Assembly (NCBI RefSeq): GCF_028285565.1
Contig: NZ_JANQOY010000176.1
Location: 1-34,221 of the forward strand
Length of the DNA: 34,221 nucleotides
Source: Acaryochloris sp. IP29b_bin.148
Lineage (GTDB): Bacteria; Cyanobacteriota; Cyanobacteriia; Thermosynechococcales; Thermosynechococcaceae
Direction: 5' to 3'
The translations under genes and the position numbers were made by a program. This document shows positions 1 to 8,094 of the stretch, one piece after another; position 1 is the stretch's first letter; each line of letters begins with the position of its first letter. The notes under the pieces are model-generated. The model had not been told where the DNA came from. It ran no database searches and saw nothing but the letters and a program-made list of their open reading frames with translations.

Positions 1-4
1 AGTA

Positions 5-2572
5 GTGGAGTCCCGTTACAATCCCACCGAGATTGAACCCAAATGGCAAGCAAGCTGGGCCAAACAGGGGCTAGATGCAACTCCTGAAGACACCAGCAAG
101 CCCAAATTCTATGCCCTGTCCATGTTTCCCTACCCCTCGGGCAGCTTACACGTTGGCCATACCCGCAACTATGTGATCACCGACGTGATTGCCCGTCTCA
201 AACGGATGCAGGGCTACCGAGTTCTTCAGCCCATGGGTTGGGATGCCTTTGGCCTACCCGCCGAAAATGCCGCCATCGCTCGGGGCATTCATCCCGCCGA
301 ATGGACCTATGCCAATATGGCGCAGATGAAAAAGCAGCTAGAGCCCCTGGGACTCTCCATTGACTGGAGCCGGGAAATCGCCACCTGTTCCCCCGACTAC
401 TATCGGTGGACCCAGTGGATCTTTCTGCAATTTCTGGATATGGGACTGGCCTATCAGAAAGAAGCCGCCGTTAACTGGGACCCGGTGGACCAAACCGTAC
501 TTGCTAACGAACAGGTGGATAATGAAGGACGCTCTTGGCGGTCCGGGGCTAAGGTGGAGCGCAAACTGCTGCGACAGTGGTTTCTCAAAATTACCGACTA
601 TGCCGAAGAACTGCTTGCCGACTTAGATAAACTGACGGGCTGGCCCGAGCGAGTCAAAACCATGCAGGCCAACTGGATTGGCAAATCCGTGGGAGCCTAC
701 CTGGAGTTCCCGATTGTGGGCATGGATGACAAGGTGGCCGTCTTTACCACCCGTCCTGATACGGTTTATGGTGTTACCTACGTGGTGCTGGCTCCTGAAC
801 ATCCCCTCACCCCCCAAGTCACCAGCAAAGCCCAGAAAAAAGCGGTGGACAAATTTATCGAGGCAGTGGGGGCCGAGAGCGAAATGGATCGCACGGCGGA
901 GGACAAGCCCAAAAAAGGCATTCCCACGGGGGGCAAGGCGATCAATCCCTTTACGGGGGAAGAAATTCCCATTTGGATTGCCGACTATGTGCTGTATGAG
1001 TATGGGACAGGTGCGGTGATGGGGGTTCCCGCCCATGACACCCGCGACTTTGTATTTGCAAAGCAGAATAAGCTACCCATTCAAACGGTGATTGTGCCGG
1101 AAGGTAGCGATGCGGAGACGCCCCTAGAAGCCGCCTATACGGACCCCGGACTGATGGTCAACTCCGGTGAATTTGATGGCAAAGTCTCCACCGAAGGCAA
1201 GCAGGCCATTATTGCCAAAGCTGAGAAAAAAGGCTGGGGTAAGGCCAGGGTTCAGTATCGTCTGCGGGACTGGCTGATTTCCCGCCAGCGCTATTGGGGG
1301 GTGCCAATTCCGGTGATTCACTGTCCCAATTGCGGAGCTGTTCCTGTTCCCGAGGCCGATCTGCCTGTGGAACTGCCCGAAGATGTGGAGTTTTCAGCCC
1401 AAGGAGGATCACCCCTAGCCAAGTTAGAGGCTTGGGTGAATGTTGCCTGTCCTAATTGTGGGGCGGACGCCAAACGGGAAACCGATACGATGGATACCTT
1501 TATCGATTCCTCTTGGTATTTCCTCCGCTATCCTGATGCCAAAAATGACAAAGCCATCTTTGATCCGGCCAAAACCAATGATTGGCTGCCTGTGGATCAA
1601 TATGTGGGGGGGATTGAACATGCGATTTTACACCTACTCTATTCGCGGTTTTTTACGAAAGTGATGCGCGATCGCAAACTCCTCAATTTCGATGAACCCT
1701 TCAAAAAGCTACTCACCCAAGGGATGGTGCAAGCTCTCACCTATAAAAATCCAGAGACGGGCCAGTATATTGCACCTATTAATGTTGATGCCGACGATCC
1801 GAAGGATCCAGAAACCGGTGCCCCCTTGGAAGCCTTTTACGAAAAGATGTCCAAGTCGAAATACAATGGCGTTCCCCCAGAAGAGGTTACCAATAAGTAT
1901 GGGGCCGATACCGCTCGTCTGTTTACCTTATTTAAGGCTCCTCCTGAAAAAGATCTGGAGTGGGAAGGCGCGGATGTGGAAGGTCAATTCCGGTTTCTTA
2001 ATCGGGTGTGGCGACTGGTCAGTGAACATGCCGCCCAAGCCCAGGGTAAGAAAGCAAAAGTGAATAAAGCCAAGCTCTCGAAAACAGAAAAGGAGCTGCG
2101 ACGGTCTGTTCATATTGCCATCAAAGAAACCAGCGAAGATTTGGACGGCGACTATCAGTTCAATACTGCTGTATCCGAACTAATGAAGCTGAGCAATGCC
2201 CTCAGTGATTCCAAGGAGAAAGCGTCTCCCGTCTATGCCGAAGGCGTGGAAACCTTGCTGCTGTTGCTCACCCCCTTTGCCCCCCATATCAGTGAAGAGC
2301 TATGGGAGAACTTAGGTCACTCTGATTCGATTCTGGATCAGGCTTGGCCCCAAGTGGATAAAGATGCTCTGGTGGCCGATGAGATTACTTTAGTGATTCA
2401 GATTATGGGTAAAACCCGAGGCACGATCCAAGTTCCGGCTGGCTCCAGCCAGGAAGACTTGGAACAGCTTGCCCGCGAGTCGGAAGTGGCCCAGCGGTAT
2501 ATTGCCGATAAAGAAGTGAAAAAGGTAATTGTCGTGCCGGGCAAGCTGGTGAATTTTGTGGTTCCTAAATAG
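5..2572 (+). CDS. leuS: Leucyl-tRNA synthetase (class I)
   Basis: Charges tRNA-Leu with leucine in the cytoplasm. The 855-residue product has the family's usual length. The HIGH-type ATP motif HVGH is at residues 49-52, within a [15 protein letters not shown] context, and KMSKS is at 614-618. The CP1 editing domain is recognisable from TTRPDTVYG near residue 248 and [10 protein letters not shown] near 345. Two CPNCG knuckles (Cys440/443 and Cys482/485) mark the zinc insertion. The start is GTG at position 5, giving the typical ESRYNP N-terminus; nothing further upstream is visible because the window begins there. It is a housekeeping gene with no visible operon partner. The next gene is convergent and its end lies 10 bp away. 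Confidence 0.97.
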   Translation: MESRYNPTEIEPKWQASWAKQGLDATPEDTSKPKFYALSMFPYPSGSLHVGHTRNYVITDVIARLKRMQGYRVLQPMGWDAFGLPAENAAIARGIHPAEWTYANMAQMKKQLEPLGLSIDWSREIATCSPDYYRWTQWIFLQFLDMGLAYQKEAAVNWDPVDQTVLANEQVDNEGRSWRSGAKVERKLLRQWFLKITDYAEELLADLDKLTGWPERVKTMQANWIGKSVGAYLEFPIVGMDDKVAVFTTRPDTVYGVTYVVLAPEHPLTPQVTSKAQKKAVDKFIEAVGAESEMDRTAEDKPKKGIPTGGKAINPFTGEEIPIWIADYVLYEYGTGAVMGVPAHDTRDFVFAKQNKLPIQTVIVPEGSDAETPLEAAYTDPGLMVNSGEFDGKVSTEGKQAIIAKAEKKGWGKARVQYRLRDWLISRQRYWGVPIPVIHCPNCGAVPVPEADLPVELPEDVEFSAQGGSPLAKLEAWVNVACPNCGADAKRETDTMDTFIDSSWYFLRYPDAKNDKAIFDPAKTNDWLPVDQYVGGIEHAILHLLYSRFFTKVMRDRKLLNFDEPFKKLLTQGMVQALTYKNPETGQYIAPINVDADDPKDPETGAPLEAFYEKMSKSKYNGVPPEEVTNKYGADTARLFTLFKAPPEKDLEWEGADVEGQFRFLNRVWRLVSEHAAQAQGKKAKVNKAKLSKTEKELRRSVHIAIKETSEDLDGDYQFNTAVSELMKLSNALSDSKEKASPVYAEGVETLLLLLTPFAPHISEELWENLGHSDSILDQAWPQVDKDALVADEITLVIQIMGKTRGTIQVPAGSSQEDLEQLARESEVAQRYIADKEVKKVIVVPGKLVNFVVPK

Positions 2573-2581
2573 TGCAGGCCG

Positions 2582-3193
2582 TTAGGCTAGGGCATCTAGG
2601 GACTGGGCAATATCCTCAAACACTGGGGTGGAGTTCATAATAAAGGTGTGAAGGGCAGACACGGTCACTACTTTGTGCCCGCCGCTGGCTTCTACCACCG
2701 AGAGAATGCCATCGTTGAGTTCATTGCCAAAGGGGAGCCATGATGCCCTAGGTCCGCCTGTACCCACGTAGATTTTGGTATGGGGCGGTAGGGTTAATTG
2801 TTCGACAAAACTATCCTGGGCGAGCAATTGACCCATTTCTCCTGTGAGTAGTCGATAGAGACTGACGTTGGAGAAGAATTTGGCGGCTTGACAGGCCATC
2901 ATGGGCGGGGCGAGGAAGAAGCAGGCTGCAGGTAGATGGGAGCTGAGCTGGGGATAAGCGTTGCGGATAATGACGGTGCCGAGGGAATGGCCCAGCAGGG
3001 CATAGGGTTGGGAACCGATTTGGGTTTGAATCCGTTGCACCAAACGGTCTGTGACGGTTTGCAAGGATTCTAAGGTGGGGGAATAGCCAAATAGGTGAGG
3101 GGTATGGCCTAGCTTGCGGAGTCGGTGCTTTAGGTACAGCATGGACAGGGGAGTTCGACCCATGCCATGAATCAACACTATATTTAGCTTCAT
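2582..3193 (-). CDS. Small alpha/beta hydrolase (lipase/esterase-like)
   Basis: A 203-residue serine hydrolase-fold protein. It opens with a beta strand and an oxyanion-type motif (NIVLIHGMGRTP). The nucleophile elbow GHSLG is near residues 88-92 and a C-terminal SALHTF probably supplies the catalytic histidine. At about 200 residues it is a minimal member with no large lid. The chosen ATG at 3193 places the first beta strand at the N-terminus. An in-frame ATG at 3217 would add eight residues, and neither start has a strong Shine-Dalgarno. The substrate is unknown. It converges on leuS with only 9 bp between the stop codons. Confidence 0.8.
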   Translation of the reverse strand: MKLNIVLIHGMGRTPLSMLYLKHRLRKLGHTPHLFGYSPTLESLQTVTDRLVQRIQTQIGSQPYALLGHSLGTVIIRNAYPQLSSHLPAACFFLAPPMMACQAAKFFSNVSLYRLLTGEMGQLLAQDSFVEQLTLPPHTKIYVGTGGPRASWLPFGNELNDGILSVVEASGGHKVVTVSALHTFIMNSTPVFEDIAQSLDALA

Positions 3194-3359
3194 CCACTTA
3201 TGCTCAGCAATATGCATCGATAGAGATCATTATTGCTTTTAGGTGTGAGTTATGGAGTGATGGTTTGCGATCGCAGTCTGATTGGGGATGCGATCGCTTA
3301 TTTTATGATCTGCTCTCTAAAATACTCTGACAACCCTAGGGAAAACTACAGGCAGAAAT

Positions 3360-3899
3360 ATGCAAATAGACAAATCAAAAAAGAAAATCGAAAATCACTT
3401 AAATAGCCTAACCAAAGAGGAGTTGATTAACTTAGTTCTGAAATTTGCTCCTCAGAGTTTCTTGGATACTATATACATGCAGTTTGCCAGCCAGGATGAG
3501 GCTGAAATACTCTTCAAAAGAGTTGCAAAAGATATCAGATCCATGTTTTCTGATGAGGAATTATTATATACTCCTAGCAAATTTGAAGATGAATTATTAG
3601 AGCAGTTAGAAAAGCTCAGAGGATTGTGGGATAAGCTGCCTCTAGAAATTGGAGACTTAATTTTAAAATTAATGCGGGATATTGAAGAAGCTTTTGAAGA
3701 AGGCTACTTATACCTTGATCATTATGATAGAGAGGATGACTACTTTGAATCAGAAATCGTCAATGACTACATTTTTGATTTTTTTAGTAGTCTGCCAGAA
3801 AATATCAAGCCTAGTTACATAAAAGATTTAAATAAAATTCTAAAAAACTTTGGTTTTTCTACTTTTCATAGTATTGAGAAAAGGCTTTCTAGCTCTTAG
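3360..3899 (+). CDS. Unknown acidic helical protein
   Basis: I do not recognise this 179-residue protein with certainty. It is rich in Asp/Glu and predicted helix, with no signal peptide, membrane segment or cysteine cluster. The N-terminal part (SLTKEELINLVLKFAPQSFL) and the middle (DIEEAFEEGYLYLDHYDRED) faintly recall the helical region that follows SWIM zinc fingers (DUF6880-like). That is only an impression. Base composition is clearly more A/T-rich than leuS or the kinase genes. The next gene, a SUKH protein, starts 76 bp downstream on the same strand, so the two may form one accessory unit. Confidence 0.6.
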   Translation: MQIDKSKKKIENHLNSLTKEELINLVLKFAPQSFLDTIYMQFASQDEAEILFKRVAKDIRSMFSDEELLYTPSKFEDELLEQLEKLRGLWDKLPLEIGDLILKLMRDIEEAFEEGYLYLDHYDREDDYFESEIVNDYIFDFFSSLPENIKPSYIKDLNKILKNFGFSTFHSIEKRLSSS

Positions 3900-3975
3900 C
3901 TGTTTTTTTGCAATCTATCCAGATTTAGCCTGGGTAGTTAAGATGCTTCTTGAAGGTCAAAAAAACTGGATCATT

Positions 3976-4566
3976 ATGAGTAATTATAATTGGCAAGATT
4001 TACTCAAAAAGCTTAGCCTTAAACTAATTGAATGTCGTGATGAATACAATACTTGGGAATTGACACCAGGCCAACTAGAATCTGGCTGCTTAGGTAATCC
4101 AGGGGCATCTGAAGAACAAATTGTTTTAGCTGAGACACGCTTAGGGAAAAAACTCCCTCCATCCTATCGAGATTTCTTGAAGGTTTCTAATGGCTGGCCC
4201 AACTCAGACTGGACGGATTTACAGCTTTGGTCGGTAGAAGAGATAGAGTGGTTCTTAAAAAGACATCCAGAAGTTGATTGGCCTCCAGATACGGAAGAAA
4301 GACCATCCATTCCAGATGAATACTATTTTGTGTATGGTCAGGGTCAAGACAGTGTCAATTTGAGGCTTGAATACTTGGACAATGCGCTAGAAATTAGCAG
4401 TGATAGCGGCGATGGCGATATTTTCTTATTAATTCCTGACATTATTTTTGATGATGGAGAATGGGAAGCGTGGCACTTAGGAGCCAAACTTCCAGGTGCT
4501 GCGCGGTATCGATCTTTTTATGAGCTAATGCTACAGGTTATAGAACAGGGGCGTTTTATATACTAG
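3976..4566 (+). CDS. SMI1/KNR4 (SUKH) family protein
   Basis: A 196-residue protein with the SUKH hallmark LPPSYRDFLKVSNGW near residues 58-72, preceded by a GASEEQIVLAETRLGK helix. SUKH proteins commonly act as immunity proteins against polymorphic toxins, though many orphan copies have no known role. The frame stays open back to 3850, inside the preceding gene. I prefer ATG 3976 (MSNYNWQDLL) over ATG 3943 (MLLEGQKN) because the fold begins there; 3943 cannot be excluded. No toxin gene is adjacent. A/T-rich composition suggests acquisition together with the upstream gene. Confidence 0.82.
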   Translation: MSNYNWQDLLKKLSLKLIECRDEYNTWELTPGQLESGCLGNPGASEEQIVLAETRLGKKLPPSYRDFLKVSNGWPNSDWTDLQLWSVEEIEWFLKRHPEVDWPPDTEERPSIPDEYYFVYGQGQDSVNLRLEYLDNALEISSDSGDGDIFLLIPDIIFDDGEWEAWHLGAKLPGAARYRSFYELMLQVIEQGRFIY

Positions 4567-4670
4567 AGCTAACCTGTTTAAGCTTGAATTGATTTGACTG
4601 CATATTGCATCCAGATATTTAATCAATGAGAATTATTGATTTCCTCCAAGTTTGAACTGATTGACTGCCA

Positions 4671-4772
4671 CTATGATGTGCTCAGCATCAATCTGAAAAA
4701 CTTCCGTACACCCGAATCAACTCTTGCCAGCTTGCAGAGTTTGCTAATGACGTTGGTATCAATCAAATACAT
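4671..4772 (-). pseudogene. Truncated PIN-domain toxin (FitB/VapC type)
   Basis: Starting at ATG 4772 the frame reads MYLIDTNVISKL followed by DSGVRKFF, the opening of a FitB/VapC PIN ribonuclease with its first catalytic Asp (D5). It stops after 33 residues, against about 140 in the family. Shifting by one frame after the KFF codons continues as QIDAEHIIVAVNQF, then meets a stop, so frameshift plus deletion is likely. The later PIN acidic residues are absent. It overlaps the end of the antitoxin gene by 14 bp, the normal arrangement of a toxin-antitoxin operon. Confidence 0.72.
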
Positions 4773-4992
4773 CGTTAGCTGAGTTATTCTGAATCCGCTC
4801 AAAGTCAGAGTCATGGCCAACCTTTGGAATTCGGCAAAGGACTTCGGCAAAAGATTTCTGTGGAGGATAAAGCAATACCTGTTCAAGTATTTTGCGATGC
4901 TCAGCCTCAGCACTCACGCCATTCTGACTAGCTCGAAGTTTGAGGGCTTTAACGATGGAATCATCAATATTGCGAACAAGCAAATTTGCCAT
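4759..4992 (-). CDS. FitA-like ribbon-helix-helix antitoxin
   Basis: A 77-residue protein beginning MANLLVRNIDDSIVKALKLR, the beta strand and first helix of a ribbon-helix-helix DNA-binding fold. SAEAEHRKILEQVLL follows, as is typical of FitA/plasmid-stability (StbC-like) antitoxins. Such proteins neutralise the PIN toxin and repress their own operon. The antitoxin looks full length while the toxin downstream is broken, so it is probably an orphan that is either decaying or kept as an anti-toxin or regulator. No clear Shine-Dalgarno is visible. Confidence 0.8.
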   Translation of the reverse strand: MANLLVRNIDDSIVKALKLRASQNGVSAEAEHRKILEQVLLYPPQKSFAEVLCRIPKVGHDSDFERIQNNSANDVFD

Positions 4993-5237
4993 AAACTGGA
5001 TTTTTTAGATGCAGCATGTAGGGATTCTTAACAACGGTAGCATTGATATCAAACCCTCAAGCCTTTTTGCCACTGGTTGAATTTGGCTAAATGCGAAGCA
5101 ATTTGATTGGAATTAAAACTCCTCTCCTTCAACTCTTAAGACAAACTTATGGGCATCGATATTTCCGTATTTCTGGAAGTCAAAGATGATGGTGGTTGGA
5201 CCTTAGTTGACGTCGATCCAATCTGTTCTGCTCATCG

Positions 5238-5246
5238 AAACCATAC
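5238..5246. repeat. Left 9-bp target site duplication of the MITE
   Basis: AAACCATAC immediately precedes the left terminal repeat of the 120-bp element and is repeated exactly after its right end. Confidence 0.93.
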
Positions 5247-5366
5247 GGGAGCGTGTCACCTTTTAGAAAAGAAAATAAATTCTCTAGTTTTACATGTCTC
5301 AACCACTACGAAATCAATGGGCTTAAGCGCAGTCTGAATATTCTCTCAAAAAGGTGACACGCTCCC
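5247..5366. mobile_element. 120-bp MITE with 18-bp terminal inverted repeats
   Basis: The element begins GGGAGCGTGTCACCTTTT (5247-5264) and ends with its exact reverse complement (5349-5366). It carries no plausible coding sequence. It is bracketed by a perfect 9-bp duplication, AAACCATAC. This is the structure of a non-autonomous element moved in trans by a transposase that makes 9-bp duplications. The parent IS family is not identifiable from the window and no second copy was found here. Confidence 0.93.
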
Positions 5367-5375
5367 AAACCATAC
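5367..5375. repeat. Right 9-bp target site duplication of the MITE
   Basis: AAACCATAC follows the right terminal repeat directly. One copy plus the element accounts for the 129 bp whose removal restores the host reading frame. Confidence 0.93.
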
Positions 5376-5660
5376 TTTACTAGACGCTCTGCGCCAGCTT
5401 AATCAGTCGTCTCTCCCATCAGATGCTAGCAAAGGGACAATGTACTGGTTTCAAAATAGAAGCAAGCACGACCATGCCCTCAAATTCCTCGCATGCATTC
5501 CTCTGGAGCAAGCGGCACATCTTTGGTGGGAATCAAAGCATCTAGGTAAAATCGAGTTCAATCTAGAGTCAGTAATGGTCAGTGTATTTGGGGTGTGGGG
5601 TGATGACCCTTCAGAATTTCGAGTTATAGTGGGCTGGTCATAAAGGGCCGAAGCGAAGAT

Positions 5661-5721
5661 GTCCAACACAAATGAGGACGCTCTTGCAGCCATGTAGCAA
5701 CGCTAAGCTTAACCGTTAGCC
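5661..5721 (+). other. attC-like segment (tentative)
   Basis: GTCCAAC at 5661-5667 fits the integron attC R'' consensus RYYYAAC. GTTAGCC at 5715-5721 resembles, but does not strictly fit, the R' box GTTRRRY. The 61-bp spacing and the position 17 bp after one stop codon and just before the next gene fit a cassette junction. The internal L boxes and the expected folding are not convincing by eye. Confidence 0.25.
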
Positions 5722-5733
5722 CTCTTGAAAGAT

Positions 5734-6315
5734 ATGACTTCAGATTCAGTCAGCGCATACGAGAATCATGCGCGAAAATTCTTAACCGTTCGCGATCGCT
5801 CGACGATTGGCATTCCTGTGATTGAACAATGGGCACACTCACTTCCCGCTAGTAGTGATGTGCTTGAGATTGCTTGCGGTGGTGGTATCCCTGTTACTCG
5901 TACCCTTGCCGTTGCCGGATTAAAACTTTGGGCAGTAGACTCGTCCCCTACGCTGATATCAGAGTTTAAACTCCGGTTTCCAGAGATTCCCGTTGAATGC
6001 GCCCATGCTCTGGAAAGTGATTATTTTGGGCAGAATTTTAATGCCGTTATATCCATTGGCCTGCTCTTCTTGTTATGCGAAAACGACCAGGTTAGGCTAA
6101 TCCACCGAGTTTCTCAACTGCTACTACCTGGAGGTCGTTTCTTATTTACTGCACCTATTGAGATTGGCATCTGGACTGATACAAATACAGGCCATAAGTG
6201 CCGTTCCCTTGGACGTGAACGATACGAAAGTATCTTGCAAGAGGCTCAGTTGCACGTATTGTCTACCTATGTAGATGAAGGGCAAAATAATTACTACGAC
6301 GTTATGCGAGACTAG
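5734..6315 (+). CDS. Class I SAM-dependent methyltransferase
   Basis: A 193-residue methyltransferase. Motif I VLEIACGGGIPVTRTLA (about residues 42-58) is the glycine-rich SAM loop. LWAVDSSPTLI is the acidic end of beta 2, and FNAVISIGLLFLL plus the LLLPGGRFLFTAP segment match later core motifs. The substrate is not predictable. ATG 5734 is used; an in-frame TTG at 5725 would add three residues (MKD). Upstream and downstream lie attC-like boxes (5715-5721 and 6319-6325), so it may be a former gene cassette. One HIP1 octamer lies inside, showing at least partial amelioration to the host. Confidence 0.83.
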   Translation: MTSDSVSAYENHARKFLTVRDRSTIGIPVIEQWAHSLPASSDVLEIACGGGIPVTRTLAVAGLKLWAVDSSPTLISEFKLRFPEIPVECAHALESDYFGQNFNAVISIGLLFLLCENDQVRLIHRVSQLLLPGGRFLFTAPIEIGIWTDTNTGHKCRSLGRERYESILQEAQLHVLSTYVDEGQNNYYDVMRD

Positions 6316-6583
6316 TGGGCCTAACATGGTGTCATGGACAGGGCAAACACATACTCACGCAGTCAGAACTTTGGCCAGATAGTCATCATCTCAGCCAGCC
6401 TTGAGCTGTTTTGCCTTGATGCCTACCTTGGCTGGAAGTTTTGCCTATTCCCAGATTTATCGCTGGGGTTCCCGCAATTGATTGCTGTGATGAATTAGCT
6501 TCGTGGTGCCATCTCTAGAGCTGCACCTGGCGTGAAAACACAGATTTTATCTGTGAAAGAGCGTCTTACCCGGAAAGAGTTTT
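6316..6583. other. Non-coding gap between methyltransferase and mscS
   Basis: No gene is visible. GCCTAAC (6319-6325), three bases past the methyltransferase stop, fits an attC R'' box, but no matching GTTRRRY follows. A 7-bp hairpin CACAGAT-TTT-ATCTGTG at 6539-6555 lies just downstream of the convergent mscS stop and may be its terminator. Confidence 0.5.
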
Positions 6584-7489
6584 CTAAATTTGGGATAACG
6601 TGCGACTATCTTGATGGTTTTTGCTACTTGGCATGTAGTCGTTGTAGTTATCTTGGTTGTAGTAGTACAGCGTCCGAATGGGATAAGGAATGGTGATATC
6701 TGCTCTGTCAAAAGCTTTCTTGATCGCGATAATCGCCTTAGTCTGGATCCGTCTCACCTTCGCTTGTTGGGGTTCTGTCCAATAGCGAACGATAAAGTCA
6801 ATCGAACTATCTCCAAAGCCAACCAAGTCAACTTCTGGTACTGGGTTAGAGAGCACTCCGTCTAACTGCTCAATCGTTCTTTGTAAGAGACCGGCAGCAT
6901 CTTCTAGAGGCGTATTGTAATCAACCCCAACCCCAAGATCCGTCCGCCGACTGGGATAAGCTGTTTGCACCTGCACCGCACTGGTAAACACATTGGCATT
7001 GGGAATCAGAATCCGTTCTCCCTGATAGGTGCGAATCTGAGTTGTGCGAAAATTGATTTTCTCGACAGTCCCTTCAAAGCTATCGATGATGATTTGATCA
7101 TTGATGCTAAAGGGTTCCTGCAATAGTAATAAAATACCTGCGAAAAAGTTTTTGATAATGTCTTGAAAGGCAAAACCAATCGCCACAGAACCTAAACCCA
7201 GAGTGGCAATAATATCTCCTAAATCTAAGCCAGGAAAGGCTAGCACCCCCGCAAAAACGACACCAATTACCCAAGTCATAACATAGGCTGTTTTCTCTAG
7301 GAGGATTTGAATAGAATGACTCCGAAAGGCGGTCTTGCCAGCTTTGCCCGCTAGACGCTGCGCAAATTGCGCCATATATCGGGTTAGGAATAAAACAATG
7401 ACAGCTGTTAACAACGCTGGAAAAATTTTTACTGCACTCGCTAGCAGCTCATTTAAGCTTGACTCAATCGTCTTAAGAATATTGGACAT
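6584..7489 (-). CDS. Small mechanosensitive ion channel (MscS family)
   Basis: A 301-residue inner-membrane channel of minimal MscS size that would release solutes on hypo-osmotic shock. Three hydrophobic helices are visible, near residues 20-42, 70-90 and 95-125. The pore-lining third helix reads LGLGSVAIGFAFQDIIKNFF, followed by the beta domain with GTVEKINFRTTQIRTYQGE and LIPNANVFTSAV. The C-terminal DITIPYPIRTLYYY matches the family's closing strand, followed by a short polar tail. ATG at 7489 (MSNILKTIESSL) gives a natural N-terminus. No operon partner overlaps it; the coiled-coil gene upstream is 83 bp away on the same strand. Confidence 0.93.
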   Translation of the reverse strand: MSNILKTIESSLNELLASAVKIFPALLTAVIVLFLTRYMAQFAQRLAGKAGKTAFRSHSIQILLEKTAYVMTWVIGVVFAGVLAFPGLDLGDIIATLGLGSVAIGFAFQDIIKNFFAGILLLLQEPFSINDQIIIDSFEGTVEKINFRTTQIRTYQGERILIPNANVFTSAVQVQTAYPSRRTDLGVGVDYNTPLEDAAGLLQRTIEQLDGVLSNPVPEVDLVGFGDSSIDFIVRYWTEPQQAKVRRIQTKAIIAIKKAFDRADITIPYPIRTLYYYNQDNYNDYMPSSKNHQDSRTLSQI

Positions 7490-7572
7490 TATCGTGATTG
7501 ATTTCTACCTATAATTTTCTGGAATATGGCTGACTTTTTCAGAAGAAACAGATGATGGAGCACTCCAGTTCT

Positions 7573-7872
7573 TTACTGAAATTTCCCTAAAGCAGCTTCA
7601 AAGGATTTTTGTAATTCTTGTCCAGCTTTTTCTAAACCGTTTTGGATCTCTTCCCACGCGCTCTCGCTAGAACGGTGAAGTTTGATGAGTTGAGCCTGCA
7701 TGGCATCTCGTTTCACTAGAGCTTCTTCCATCATGGAATGGTATTCAACTTGAGCACTCGCAGCCACTTGATCGGCTCTGGCTTTCATTTCTGCGAGTTG
7801 GGCATCGTATTGATCGAGTTGTGCTTTGACCTTTTCGATATAGGCTTGTCTGCTGTCGGTTGTCATGGGCAT
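7573..7872 (-). CDS. Small coiled-coil protein
   Basis: A 99-residue, highly charged, almost fully helical protein (DSRQAYIEKVKAQLDQYDAQ and so on) with heptad-like spacing and no cysteine or membrane segment. Similar sll-type coiled-coil proteins often sit near stress or envelope genes; their function is unknown. ATG 7872 is chosen because AGGAG lies 8 bases upstream. The frame stays open to an ATG at 7902, which lacks such a site. The gene lies between the kinase operon and mscS, all on the same strand, with a large palindrome (8034-8075) in its upstream region. Confidence 0.75.
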   Translation of the reverse strand: MPMTTDSRQAYIEKVKAQLDQYDAQLAEMKARADQVAASAQVEYHSMMEEALVKRDAMQAQLIKLHRSSESAWEEIQNGLEKAGQELQKSFEAALGKFQ

Positions 7873-8033
7873 GGGGAACGCTCCTGATCGCAAAATCTTC
7901 AAATCCTTCTCCTCTGCAACTATGCCATCCTCCAGATAAGATGGATGCCATATCGGGTTCAGAATGAATGTTGTAGGTGTGAAGGCTTATCCATACCCTA
8001 TCAACCCTGGCCGGGAAAGAGTTCTACCCGTAG

Positions 8034-8075
8034 GCATACACAGATCTATGCCTAAAGGTATAGATTTGTGTATGC
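8034..8075. repeat. 42-bp near-perfect palindrome centred on CCTAAAGG
   Basis: The arms 8034-8053 and 8056-8075 match at 18 of 20 positions around a central AA. The palindrome begins 19 bp past the stop of the receiver-kinase gene and about 160 bp upstream of the coiled-coil gene. It could be a terminator stem or a protein-binding dyad. Its core, CTATGCCTAAAGGTATAG (8046-8063), resembles the recurrent stress-gene motif described elsewhere in this window. Confidence 0.8.
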
Positions 8076-8094
8076 AGGGAACATTGGCCAGCAA

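Larger units (their letters stand above)
5149..5643 (+). pseudogene. Unknown gene interrupted by a 120-bp MITE
   Basis: The frame starts with MGIDISVFLEVKDDGGW and runs 32 codons into an inserted element, which supplies an in-frame TGA at 5335-5337. After the element the same frame resumes (LLDALRQLNQ onward) and is open to the TAA at 5641-5643, ending VFGVWGDDPSEFRVIVGWS. Removing 129 bp (element plus one target copy, exactly 43 codons) restores a continuous 121-residue protein. I do not recognise the family; it has several Trp residues and no signal peptide. The lack of other lesions suggests a recent insertion. Confidence 0.85.

Noticed and set aside
6316..6583. Possible transposase relic downstream of the methyltransferase
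   Set aside because: Short open stretches in several frames gave no recognisable transposase motif or terminal repeats.
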